Counted from the first letter of the stretch, positions 43,683 through 54,736 are shown. The stretch: DNA of 64,000 bases from Henckelia pumila (GCF_033568475.1 NC_133123.1:58473522-58537521), one strand, 5' to 3'. A program made the numbers and translations. Notes: generated by a model from the letters alone, not told the origin.

Positions 43683-45166
43683 TGAAGTATGTAGCTGGTA
43701 CTAAGACCCATCTACAGAATCAGGAGGCAATGTTGCAGAAGTTAGAAACGCAGATGAGCCAGATAGCAACACAGCTGTCAAATAGGCCAGCAGGATCATT
43801 GCCTAGCAATACTGAGAGGAATCCCAAGGATGTCAATGCTATTCTGGCGGTGACTAGATTGCAAGCAGAAACTGCAAAACAGAATTCTGAAGATGAGGAA
43901 GTAAGTGAGCTAATCAAGGAGAAAGGGCTAGAGGAAGCGCCAAAGCAATCAGAGTCGATGCCTACGGGCAAGAAAGGTAAGTCCTCTCACCCAACTATTA
44001 ATGAGAATATTGATTTGAGTAAACTCCCCTTCCCCCAAAGAGCAAAGCAACTGCAATTGGATAATCAATTTGCAAAATTCTTAGAGATTTTCAAAAATCT
44101 TCATATTAATATTCTCTTCGCAGATGCTTTGGCTAAAATGCCCAGTTATGCAAAATTTTTGAAAGAGATATTGTCTAACAAAAGAAAACTTGTGGATTTT
44201 GAAGCTGTGAAGTTGTCGGAGGAATGTTCTGCTATTTTACAAAATAAACTCCCTCCGAAACATAAAGATCCCTGTAGCTTTTCAATTTCATTCACTATTG
44301 GGAAGTCATTTTTTAACAAGGTTATATGTGATTTAGGTGCAAGCATTAATCTTATGCCTTATTCATGTTTTGAAAAGCTAGAAATTGGTGAGGTTAAGCC
44401 AACCACTATCTCCCTGCAATTAGCTGATAGATCCATAAAATATCTAAGGGGAATTGTGGAAGATGTGTTGGTTAAGGTAGACAAATTTATATTTCCAGTG
44501 GACTTTGTTGTGCTTGATATGGAAGAGGATCGTGAGATACCTCTTATTTTGGGTAGACCGTTATTAGCCACTGGAAAAGCGTTGATTGATGTGCATAAGG
44601 GAGAGTTGATATTGCGTATGAATGATGAGAAAGTGATATTTAATATTTTTCAGGGCATTCGATATCCTGCATACAATTCTGATTGTTTCAAAATTGATAT
44701 TACTGATGATTTGGTTGAGTGTTCTCTGCAAGAACAGTTGTCTGTGGATCCATTAGAAATATGTTTGACAAGTACAACTGATGAAGAGCATGTTAGTGAG
44801 GAAGATCATGAAGTAGCACGGTATTTTGATTGGAGTCTGCCCTTCGACAGACTCATCAATACCAAGATGGGGGAGCTTAACCATACTTCAAAACAACTGA
44901 AGCCATCCACCGAGGAGCCCCCTACTCTTGAACTTAAACCACTCCCTTCTCATTTGAAATATTTGTATTTATTAAAGAATGATAAACTTCCAATAATCTG
45001 TTCATCTTCTTTGACAGGTTGTGAGGAGGAAAAACTGTTGCAGGTGATTCGAGAACACATAAGAGCCATAGGATGGAGCTTGGCCGATATCAAGGGGATT
45101 TGTCCAACCATGTGCATGCACAGCATATTGATGGAAGCGGAGCACAAGACATCTACTCAACCATAG
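43679..45166 (+). pseudogene. Athila end of Gag and aspartic protease
   Basis: A 495-residue frame. A coiled, glutamine-rich N-terminus (TKTHLQNQEAMLQKLETQMS) is followed by the conserved Athila block IDLSKLPFPQRAKQLQLDNQ. Then comes the protease with ICDLGASINLMPYSCFEKL at about residues 218-236 and VVLDMEEDREIPLILGRPLL at about 279-298. The RT N-terminal approach (ELKPLPSHLKYLYLLKNDKLP) closes it. Confidence 0.92.
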
Positions 45167-45184
45167 AGGAGACTCAACCCGGCT

Positions 45185-47086
45185 ATGCAAGAGGTAGTGA
45201 AAAAGGAGGTGATAAAACTCCTTGATGCAGGTATTATCTATCCTATATCTGATAGTGAATGGGTGAGTCCAACTCAAGTAGTGCCAAAAAAAGGAGGGAT
45301 GACTGTAATAGAAAATGCAAATAATGAATTGATTCCTACTATAACTGTACGGGGTGGCGGGTTTGTATTGATTATAGAAAATTGAATGATGCCACCCGTA
45401 AGGATCACTTCCCCCTTCCATTTATTGATCAGATGGTTGAGAGACTTGCAGAGCATGCAATTTATTGTTTTTTTTACGGTTATTCCGGATATATGCAAAT
45501 TCCTATAGCACCTGAGGACCAACATAAAACCACTTTTACTTGTCCTTATGGTACTTTTTCATATAAACAAATGTCGTTTGGTCTTTTTAATGCCCCTGCC
45601 ACTTTTCAGCGGTGTATGATGGCTATTTTCCATGATATGGTTGAAAAGTTTATAGAAGTGTTTATGGATGACTTTTATGTAGTTGGATCATCGTTTGATG
45701 CATGCTTATTTAATTTGAAAAAAAGTGTTGCAAAGATGTGAGGAGAGTAATATTGTGTTGAATTGGAAAAAATGCCACTTCATGGTGAGAGAGGGCATTG
45801 TTTTAGGACATAAGGTGTCCAAGGTAGGTGTGGTGGTGGACCGAGAAAAACTTGAAGTAATTGAAAAACTTCCACCTCCCACGAATTTGAAAGGAATTCG
45901 GAGTTTTCTTGGGCATGCGGGTTTCTATAGTAGATTTATTAAGGATTTTTCTTCTATTGATAAACCCCTTACTAATTTGTTAATCAAAGAGGTGCCTTTT
46001 AATTTTTCTGCTGAGTGCTTGCAGGCCTTTCAGATTTTGAAGCAGAAATTAACAACTGCACCAGTGATAGTAGCGCCTGACTGTAATCTGCCGTTTGAGT
46101 TGATGTGTGACGCCAATGACACTGCGTTGGGAGCCGTGATTGGACAAAAGAGGGACAAAGTTCTTCATGTGATTTACTACGCCAGTATAACCCTATCAGC
46201 CGCCCAACTGAATTATGCAACTACTGAAAAAGAACTTCTCGCAGTAGTGTTTGCCTTGGATAAATTCAGGTCTTATTTGGTGGGAAGCAAAGTCATCGTT
46301 CACACAGATCATTCGGCATTGAAGTATTTGATGAGCAAGAAGGATGCTAAACCCAGGTTAATTCGTTGGGTTTTATTGTTGCAAGAGTTTGATCTGAAAA
46401 TTATTGACCGAAAGGGCTCGGAGAATCAAGTTGCGGACCACCTTTCTCGTTTAGAAAATCAAGGAGATGAAACACAAGTAATTCATGATGATTTTCCAGA
46501 CAAACAGATGTTTGAGGTATCGAAATTACCATGGTATGCAGACATTGTTAACTACATCTCAAGTAAGTTTCTTCCCTCGCATTTAACTTATCAACAAAAA
46601 AAGAAATTTTTCTCTGAGTTGAAATATTTTTTGTGGGAAGATCCTTTTCTGTTTAAGATCTGTGCAGATGGTATCATTCGTAGGTGTATTTCAGCAGAAG
46701 AGGTAAGTTCTATACTATCCCATTGTCACACAGGTCCGATTGGAGGTCACTTTGGCGCGGGTCGTACCGCTGCAAAAGTACTTCAGTCGGGATTTTATTG
46801 GCCTTCTTTGTTTAAGGATGCATATACCTATGTGATTACTTGTGAGGCTTGTCAGAAGGTTGGTAATATTTCTAGGAGACATGAGATGCCCCTAAATAAT
46901 ATTCTTGTTTCTGAGGTTTTTGATGTATGGGGTATTGATTTCATGGGACCGTTTCCTATGTCTGAAGGGAACAAATATATTTTGGTTGAGGTCGATTATG
47001 TGTCTAAATGGATTGAAGCACTTGAATGTAGGACAAATGACTCTAGGGTGGCTGTGAAGTTTTTGAAAAAATTCATATTTTTCTAG
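45185..47086 (+). pseudogene. Athila reverse transcriptase, RNase H and integrase
   Basis: Frames at 45185-45741 and 45725-47086. RT: KKEVIKLLDAGIIYPISDSEWV, PFIDQMVERLAEH, GTFSYKQMSFGLFNAPATFQ and the active site VFMDDFYVVG. RNase [50 protein letters not shown]. Integrase: zinc finger [17 protein letters not shown]...CEACQKVG and core [20 protein letters not shown]. The reading order protease-RT-RNase H-integrase is that of Ty3/gypsy. Broken at several places. Confidence 0.92.
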
Positions 47087-47820
47087 ATATGGTACCCCTA
47101 GAGCCATAATTAGTGATGGAGGAACCCACTTTTATAATAATCAGTTCGATACACTTTTGACAAAATATGGGGTCACTCACAAGGTGGCAACACCTTATTA
47201 TCCCCAAACTAGTGGGCAAGTTGAGATTTCTAATAGGGAGTTGATAAGAATTTTGAAAAAAACTGTGAATTCAAATAGTAAAAGAGTGGTCGAATAAATT
47301 GGATGACGCGTTATGGGCATATCGTACTGCTTTTAAAACAGCTATATGAACTTCTCCCTTTAGGTTGTTATATGGCAAAGCGTGTCATCTTCCTGTTGAA
47401 CTTGAGCATAAAGCACTATGGGCTACTAAATTTTTGAATTTTGATATGCAGGCTACAGGTGAAGAACGTTTACTACAGTTGAATGAACTTGAGGAGCTTA
47501 GGTTGGAAGCCTATGAGAATGCAAGAATCTACAAAGAAAAAACCAAGAAATGGCATGATCAACGCATTGTCTCACATGAGTTCGAGGTAGGCCAAACTAT
47601 TTTATTATATAACTCACGTTTGAAGCTCATGCCAAGAAAGCTACGTTCGAGATGGTTAGGAACATTTACTATCAAGCAAGTGATGCCATATGGTACTGTC
47701 GAAATTTATAGTCCTGCAACAGGAGCATTCAAAGTCAACGGGCAGAGGATAAAATTTTATCGAGGTGGTGTCGTGGATCCAACACAGACCACTGTCGAAT
47801 TGCATAACCCGAAATATTAA
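47087..47820 (+). pseudogene. Athila integrase C-terminal part
   Basis: The start to about 47360 shows integrase core words ([35 protein letters not shown]). 47365-47820 gives [20 protein letters not shown], then [17 protein letters not shown] and a C-terminal fold ending [19 protein letters not shown]. No chromodomain, as expected for Athila. Confidence 0.9.
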
Positions 47821-48440
47821 TGAAAGGGAGGAACAGTCGGGCTATAGACTATAAATTTAGCGCTGGCTGGGAGTCAACCCAGTATTTATTTTTTTTAGTT
47901 TGCAGTTTTTATTTTGGTTTTTTTTTTTGTATTTTTTGTTTTTATTGTTTAAGTGTTTTGTTTGATTTTCTTTTGCAGGCCGGAAGCTTCTCTTTTAATA
48001 CACTGCACATGCGCGAGGCCTCCCCCTCGCGCGCGCGCAGCTTATCATTCCAGATGAGCATAGAACGGACCTTGCGCGCGCGAGGAGGTCTAGAGGACAC
48101 AAAATCCAGTCTCGCGCACACGCGAGAGGCACAAACTGAAAAATAAAAAACGGGACTCCTCCTTTTCTCCCCATTCTCCTCTTCATCTTTCCCCTTCTCT
48201 ACCATAAACCCTAAATCCCCAATTCCCTACTCTCCAATTCCTCCATAAATTCTTGTCACAATTGCCCGTATTTTGCAGATTCTTGGAGTTTATCATCGCA
48301 ATTCAAGTTCGGGTCCGCCAATTTCTGTCAGAATCATCCTATTTTGCGCTCCTCACCTCCACACCGGTGCTCACCACCGCCAACCGCCGCTCAACACCGC
48401 CGCCGCCGATCACCGCCTTAGATTCCGGCCACCCTCCACC
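47821..48440 (+). other. Non-coding region between pol and the extra Athila frame, with a GC hairpin
   Basis: T-rich stretch (47880-47960), then a GC-rich cassette at 48007-48125 of the same style as in the LTR (ATGCGCGAGG with CCTCGCGCGCGC, TTGCGCGCGCGAGG), then C-rich sequence to 48440. In Athila relatives this is where the subgenomic or spliced leader for the extra frame would lie. Confidence 0.6.
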
Positions 48441-49450
48441 ATGCCAGCCAAACGATTCCATTCGTTCGGCCCTGCCGTCGCTAGCTCATCTTCCTCCGCT
48501 GCAATCTCCAGTCGATTGTCTCTCAGGAAGCCCAAGAGAGGTATGAACACGCTAGACTCAATCGAATCCTATTGCTGAGCGTGGTTTATCTTTGGAATGT
48601 AATGATTTTTTTCGCTTTGGGGGTTAATAAGCGAAAATGGAATGTATTTTGCCAAGTGCCCGAACCCGCCATTGTTCCGGTGGTTCGGGAATTTTATGCT
48701 AATGCCCCTGCCCAAGATGATTCTAAAGATTTTGTTTGAGGAAAACTTGTGTCGTTTGATACTAAGACCTTGAATAGGTTGTTTGACACTCCTGCTGCTG
48801 ATGATAGTCAGTTTAGGAATTTTAAGGCGAATCCGGACTACAATTTAATTTTGAGAGAGATGTGTTATGCGGGTGTACAGTGGCACCACCCTCTCCGGTT
48901 CACTCATTTTCTGGAGCGTTTTCTGAATCTTGAGCCGACTTTATTGTATGCTTTCATAGCCCGACGACTTTTACCAGTGCTACACACAATTGACTTACAG
49001 GCAGATCGGGCTATTCTTGTGTATACCATCACGAAGCGGTGGCCGATTGATGTGGGAACTCTTGTCCACGATTCCATTATTTATTCGATGCGGACTCCGA
49101 CGGTGGGCCTCTACTTTCCTCACACCATCACTGCACTCTGTCTTCAGGCGGATGTACCAATCAGTCCAGATGAGGAATGGCTACCGCCTTTCAAGACCGT
49201 GGATGAGAAGCTTGCCAATTCCAAGCAAGCGAAGCGCAATCAAGAGTTCTACAGCGGCCAGCCTCATGTTGGGAGCTCCTCTAGCATTCCGCCAGCACCT
49301 CCTTGCCACACCGCTCAGGACATGGCCATTGAGAGCTCCGCCTTCAACCATTATGCCATGAACTATTTTCAGGCCATTTCCACTCATCTCCAGAATGTGG
49401 AAGACATGATGCGCAGCATGGCGACTCAGTTGGGACTTGATACATCTTGA
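48441..49450 (+). pseudogene. Athila extra 3' frame (putative plant transposon protein, env position)
   Basis: The longest frame (48749-49450, 233 residues) contains NPDYNLILREMCYAGVQWHH, FLNLEPTLLYAFIARRLLPV, TITKRWPIDVGTLVHDSIIY and GLYFPHTITALCLQADVPIS. This is the plant-specific domain often called putative plant transposon protein, found downstream of pol in Athila-like elements. The upstream part (from MPAKRFHSFGPAVASSSS at 48441) fits the same protein's serine-rich N-terminus. No signal peptide or membrane helix is visible, so an envelope function is not supported by the sequence. Broken a small number of times. Confidence 0.8.
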
Positions 49451-50139
49451 TTTCGAGCGGCACCTCATTATCCACCTCCATTCCCGTTCAAGTCTGACAT
49501 GCTGGCCCAGTTTACTCCGGTTGCACCGCAGGATCCCTTCATTCCAGAAGAAGATGAAGAATAGTCACCAGGAGAGTCTTTTTGTTTCACTTTTTGTTGT
49601 TGCATTTGCATGTGTTTCTGTTGTCATTTTTTGTATTCTGAAGCATTGAGGGAAATTCTTTAGATAAGTATGGGGGTGTTTAGATATCGTATTTTGTGTT
49701 CATTCTACGTGCATATCATTCGGGCTTGGACAATGATTGAAATCCTAATCATTGATCCATAGCTAAGTCTGCGAGTAATTATTGGGGCATTAGAAAATTA
49801 ATTGCAAAATCAAGAGGTATGTGTAAATCTCAAGAAAGTGCATTTTTTTGTGTTTGGGATTGTTGAGATGACAGAGTACTAGATTGTGATACTTGCATTG
49901 AATTTTCATAGGTCGCTAAACATTCTTAGGATGGATTCTTTTGAAGTTGCACGAAACTGGAATAACATAGCACACACACATGTTTGCGTTCAACTGACAG
50001 TGTATTGTTGATAATCGAAAGTTGTTTTATGTTTTGGGAAATTGAATTAGAACTCGTCTGAGGCTATGTTGAACATGACTTATTCATACTTGTGTCATTG
50101 CATTATGTTTTTGCATGTCTTGCTCGAGGGAGAGCAAAG

Positions 50140-50156
50140 TTTAAGTATGGGGGTGC
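50140..50156 (+). promoter_or_regulatory. Polypurine tract of the Athila element
   Basis: AGTTTAAGTATGGGGGTGC-type tract directly before the 3' LTR start TGATAAG. The same TATGGGGGTG word is also found at about 49669, in the earlier 3' non-coding region. Confidence 0.8.
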
Positions 50157-51483
50157 TGATAAGTGTATTGAGTATGCATTATTTTGTGTCAATTTATATT
50201 TATTTCGCATGCATTTATTTTATTTTCGTGAGTTTTGTTAGTATTTTATTTTATGTGCATGTATTATACTCTTATGGTTGAATTTTATAGGAAATTGGAG
50301 GTTTTAAGTAGGAACTGTGCAGAAAAGGCGCGCGCGCGCGAGGTCTCCTCCTCGCGCATGCGCAGTGTAACGATCCAGAGATGTCAAAGACAAGGCGAGC
50401 TTCAGCCTCGTGCGCGCGCAGAAGAGATTTCCAGAGTAGATCAAGGAAGACGCGCGCGCGAGAGAGATGTTGGATGCCATTGTTTGTTTGAGGTGCGCAC
50501 GTGCGAGATATGCCAGGCGCATGCGCGCGTGTTCGGATGCGTGATGTTTAAGAATTTTAGGTCAAAGAGGATTCTAATTGGCGCGAACCCTATAAATAGA
50601 AGTTTTATGATATTTTTGAGAACTTTTTGTCTTTTTTGATTACGCACGAAGGCTGACGGCGGCTGTTGAACAATTCTTCAGTTTTTCTTCTACTCTAGTA
50701 TTTTCTATTTTATGATTTTTAGACTTGGTTTGTTTAATCATGTTTATTAGTGAGTAGTATTTTTTCTTTCGATCAAGGCCACGTGATTGGGCCAGACAAT
50801 TTATGTAGAAACTCGTTTGTTTATTTGAGATTTTCATATTTGATTTGATTTTATTGTTTATCGAATTTATATTTGTCTTGTGAATTTCCTGGCCAGTTAT
50901 TTGCTTGCATGTTAATTGATTCCAATTTGACAGAAGATATTTTGACTTTGATCACTTTAATATGCAACATAATGTAAAACTGACTAGAAATAGAATTCGA
51001 TTTCATTATGCGGTTTGGGTGTAAACTGAATTTTCACAGTTATTCATGCATTCAAATTTGATTAGAATTACGAAAGATTAATCCGACAAATTTGAATAGG
51101 TTTGATTGTTCTATAAATAGTCCTTTGAACAAATTAGGAAAATTCCCGTGAATTAAGATTAAGTCTGTTGTCTTAGATCGACTGCTTGTTACATGAATTG
51201 TCTGGTACCTACGTGAGTCCTTGATCGAGCTTTTCCCAAATTTGAGTTAAATCCAAATTTTCCAACTGCATTTTAGTTAATTTAATTTTATTTTCAATTT
51301 TAATTATTAGTTTAAAATTTGAATCACTTTTATTCATTAGTCTATATTAAGTAGGAATAAATATATTCTGGTAGTCATAATTATACATTCCATGTGGGTT
51401 CGACATTCGAATTTTATTCACTATCTATAACTTGACCTGGTATGCTTGCCAGTTGATTTTTATCATATCGATTTAGCCGGTCA
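50157..51483 (+). repeat. 3' LTR of the Athila-type element
   Basis: 1327 bp, same ends as the 5' LTR, with mostly single-base differences outside the GC cassette. The cassette at 50327-50530 differs by block changes. TATA box CTATAAATAG at 50589-50598. Confidence 0.95.
50327..50530. repeat. GC-rich cassette in the Athila 3' LTR
   Basis: Opens with a strong hairpin CGCGCGCGCGAGG (50331-50343), 6-base loop, CCTCGCGCATGCG (50350-50362), which is absent from the 5' LTR. It lacks one of the two GGGCGAGCTTCGGCCT units of the 5' LTR. Confidence 0.9.
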
Positions 51484-51488
51484 CTCCT

Positions 51489-52420
51489 CACGTCTAGTAC
51501 TGATGACAATCCACAACTCTTCGTATTACTTAGTCTGTCATCCTGATGAAAATTCATCATCATTAGGTAACAACCTAAAAAGATCAAAATAGCCAACTGT
51601 TATAAGGAAACTCGTCTAGAACAAACATTCATGCGTCCTGATGAGTCACATCATCTCTGGGAAACACTTGGCTTACTAAAATATTCTAGGTAAAACATCT
51701 AGAACTATTCATTGAAAACATGCAAAATTCCCAAGTAATCATTTAAACAATTATCAATTTTTTATTCAATATAACCAAGTTAATCTTCAATGATTACAAT
51801 ACTTGAACTACAAATCCAGGTTCCAATATAATCTTTATTACAATCCCATGTAATACATAACTTAATCAAAAGATTACACTGAAATATGTACAATACAACA
51901 ATAACTGAGTACATCAAATACTGAAATCTTTAATACATCTAATTACAACTGAAATACAGTATTTAAATTGCTGCGGAAGTCTTTCATTCTGTCTACTGAT
52001 CTTGAACATGAAGTTTCCTGTCTGCCACTCATGTCAGCAGACCTTCTACCTCGCAAGATCTCAAAGATATATAAAAATATATCCTACTAGAGATGTCCAA
52101 AGCTTCTTGAGACATCCTCTTGGTAGGATATAACGGGGTGGCATCCTTGGTCGACGCAGAATGGATGACTACATGTCACACATTCCGTTCAACCCTGCGA
52201 AGCACCTGGCGTTGAAAACTGAATCTTCTCTTCCAGCTCCATCCTGCTGGGATCCACATAATACGATCCTCTGCTGCCAACCTTGGCAATGACGATTTTG
52301 GAAAATCCTAGACATCCTGATATTCCAATTCTAGATACTGCTATCATCATTGAAACCAAATTGTAATCCTACAAAGGATAACCCAAAATTAATACTATGT
52401 CCCAAATAATCTTATTGCAT
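51489..52420 (-). other. Internal region of the chromovirus-like element near its primer site
   Basis: AT-rich, no recognised coding sequence on either strand. One imperfect hairpin at about 52079-52132 (ATATCCTACTAGAGATGTC with GACATCCTCTTGGTAGGATAT). Probably the leader, between primer site and a missing gag. Confidence 0.55.
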
Positions 52421-52432
52421 GCTCTGATACCA
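52421..52432 (-). promoter_or_regulatory. Primer binding site of the chromovirus-like element
   Basis: Minus-strand TGGTATCAGAGC, four bases inside the LTR end at 52437. It marks 52437-53818 as the 5' LTR. Confidence 0.92.
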
Positions 52433-52436
52433 TAAA

Positions 52437-53818
52437 TGCAGTGACCCGCGCCGTGATCACCTACTAATCAGAACTTAAGCATGCAATTAATTAATAAAAT
52501 AATCTTAATCGGAGTAACTGCAGAATTAAAGAAACTCAAATACCAGGTAAGCAAAACCTAGTGGTCAACCCTGCTATCCAGCCTTGGTCATCACCTAACC
52601 TCCCTGTCTCCGGGAGAACTACCTGCAACTTCCCCATGGAATAGGGCATCCATCCAATAGAAAATAACCGGAAGTGAGCCTAACATGCTCAGTACCAGAG
52701 TAAGAGTATACGGTGTTATGTGTGCATGTATGCAAATGAACTGGGTACCAAGACTCTCAGGTCAAGAAACAAGCTCAAAGACCGGTCTTGGGGTATATAG
52801 CACGTTGCGCCGTCGCCTCAGAAGGTGGCTCATATACCCAGTGGATAATGGTGACCTGATACTAGTGTGTCCAACCATAAAGGTGACCTGACACAAGACT
52901 TACATATCCAACCATCCACAAACTCGTAGGGTGAGCACCCTACTACAAGATACCTCTAAGGTAAAGGCTCAATATGCTCATGTATGCAACATACAGTCAT
53001 GACATGCTGTATATAAAGGCATATAAAATATGCAATCACATAATCCAAGATCTGGATATCTCGAATAATACTTCCGTACCTTTCTAAGGTAGATCCTAGA
53101 AGCTCCCTCTCTAGGTCCAAGCCTACCATGCAGCACTACGACATAAATAACCATGCATTACCTAGCATGCCAAACATCACCTACTAGGCTCTAAAAGCCT
53201 TAATTAAACTATAGCCTACTCCCTATTTACTATAGGGAACCAAATTCATACATTCTTCCGTCGTCAGCCCTCTGATGACGCATGCCCCAGAGCCTGGGCA
53301 TAGCCTAGCTACGACCCCTAGACGCCTCGCCAGAGCTCCGCCGCCTAGCTGTTACTGCGGAAACTGTCCGCTATAAAAAAAAATACTATTTTCTTCTCCA
53401 ACTCTTAAAGAAAAAGTCCCGAAACCCTTAAATAGAGCGATTACCGGAAGAGGAGAGGAAAAATTGCACTTCAAAATGAGGGATTCGGACCCCTATTTAT
53501 AGGCGGAGTTCGGACGGTCCAAACTGGGCTCGGACGGTCCGAACTGCCACTTGTTCGAGCCGTTTAGACACCTGGGCTCTGCTGGGTTCGGACGGCCCGA
53601 ACTGGTCCGTATGCTCCGAACTGTTTTGGTCCCTTCCGAACTCATTTTTGGACCCCCGGGACCTACCCTACCATTTTCGGACGTTCCGGATCTGATTTTC
53701 CACTTATTTACACCAAATAAGAACTCCTTAAACATGTTTTGACACTTTTAAAATTCTATATCATTTTCTAACATGTTTAAAATCATTTAATCTTGTAAAA
53801 TGGAATCGGGCTATTCCA
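52437..53818 (-). repeat. 5' LTR of the chromovirus-like element
   Basis: 1382 bp, matching 24533-25940 throughout, with scattered substitutions and a few short indels. TATA box CCTATAAATAGG (minus sense) at 53493-53504 and GC palindromes at 53508-53680. Many differences between the two LTRs are of the C-to-T or G-to-A kind in CG sites, as expected from methylated, silenced DNA. Confidence 0.9.
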
Positions 53819-54165
53819 AAAGGGCCTTTGAAAAATGGCCATTATTCTTAATGTCTAAGAAATTTACTTTAAAAGTTGATAAAACACAGGTTAAAGCCTT
53901 CTTAAAGAATAAAATTGAATCTAAATTAGAATAACTAGATTATTAAGATGGAAAATTTTATGTCAAAATTATATTTTTGATATTGTTATTATCAGATCTC
54001 ATGAAAAATATTCTTGCAGATTTCTTAACAAGGGATGTACATCGCTGATGTCGATTTCATCATGAAAATTGCAGAGGCATTTGAGGGAACACCTTGAAAT
54101 TCTTCAAAACTAGTTCAATAATCTTGCTCTAAATGCAGAAGTGGCAGGTAGGTTACAACAAGTTG
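53818..54165 (+). pseudogene. Caulimovirid RNase H, right part
   Basis: Plus-strand words FEKWPLFLMSKKFTLKVDKTQVKAFL and, near the end, ILADFLTRD correspond to the C-terminal half of pararetroviral RNase H. This continues the domain split at 24532 by the nested stack. The sequence from 54061 to 54165 is not clearly assignable. Confidence 0.8.
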
Positions 54166-54559
54166 ATAAGTGATAAGAGTCATTTTTATGTGTTTTATTG
54201 CATCGTTTTGCATTTGTTTTGCATTCGTTTTGCATGATTTCATATTTTTAAGGTCATTCATGTTTAGTTATTGCATATTTGTTTCATTTGGATGACTCCT
54301 CATGATTTTTGGTTGGTTGTAGGCAAAATATGGAGAAAAGGAAGAGTTTGAGCACGGAGAAGTGACAAGAGTAGGAATCACAGAGCATTAATGGTCCAAA
54401 ATTTATTTTTGACTCTACGTTACTCCAAATCCAATCTCCACCATCCAGATTGTATTTTAGGATGTTTTAAAGCTACTGTCAAAATTTCAACTCAATCCGA
54501 CGGTTAGAACTTAAGTTATGAATTTTACAAAATTGTTGCGTGCTGGATGAAATAAGGCT

Positions 54560-54666
54560 GCGCGCGGGCGGCACTTTTCTGCCGCCCGAGCGCATGCCTG
54601 TTTGAACAAAAATTGTCGAGACAGAACCCAGGCGCACGAGCGGCTGTTTTCTACCGCTCGGGCGCC
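54560..54666. repeat. Two GC-rich hairpins in solo LTR 3
   Basis: GCGCGCGGGCGGCA, loop CTTTTC, TGCCGCCCGAGCGC (54560-54593). GGCGCACGAGCGG, about 10-base loop, CCGCTCGGGCGCC (54631-54666). Period 71-73 bp; 62 bp upstream of the TATA-like box. Confidence 0.93.
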
Positions 54667-54727
54667 CGCGCATAAATTTAGAAAATTATTCTAGGAGTTG
54701 TATTTGGAAAGGACTCTTTGGGGGTGC

Positions 54728-54736
54728 TATATATAT
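54728..54736 (+). promoter_or_regulatory. TATA-like box of solo LTR 3
   Basis: TATATATAT in the context GTGCTATATATATGATC, 62 bp downstream of the second GC hairpin. Confidence 0.7.

Larger units (their letters stand above)
41104..51483 (+). mobile_element. Athila-type Ty3/gypsy element with CTCCT target duplication
   Basis: 5' LTR 41104-42440, primer site TGGCGCCATTGTCGGGGA (42447-42464), gag and pol 42711-47820, an extra 3' frame (48441-49450), purine tract and 3' LTR 50157-51483. Perfect CTCCT repeats lie at 41099-41103 and 51484-51488. The primer-site type, the LGASINLMP protease and the extra frame between pol and the 3' LTR all point to the Athila/Tat group. About half a dozen breaks in the coding region. 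The LTRs are similar outside their GC cassettes. It is inserted in the internal region of the chromovirus-like element. Confidence 0.95.
24533..53818 (-). mobile_element. Minus-strand chromovirus-like Ty3/gypsy element hosting two other elements
   Basis: Two LTRs of the same family (24533-25940 and 52437-53818) bound the element. It has a purine tract beside the left LTR and a primer site beside the right one, all read on the minus strand. Without its two nested guests it is about 7.3 kb. The only coding part I recognise is the integrase with C-terminal region (about 37879-38760), continued left of the copia insertion at 25941-26255. A possible 5-bp target duplication is AAAAG (24528-24532) or its shifted equivalent AAAGG/AAAAG right of 53817; the exact right end is uncertain by one base. 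The internal region is broken in many places. Confidence 0.88.

Noticed and set aside
48749-49450. A host gene or a true envelope protein downstream of Athila pol
   Set aside because: It lies inside the element, matches the plant transposon protein domain usual at that place, and shows no signal peptide or membrane segment.
54164-54170. Start of solo LTR 3 at 54164 (first TGATAAG)
   Set aside because: Starting at the second TGATAAG (54171) gives a perfect ATAAG duplication with 55607-55611; the earlier start gives no matching repeat.
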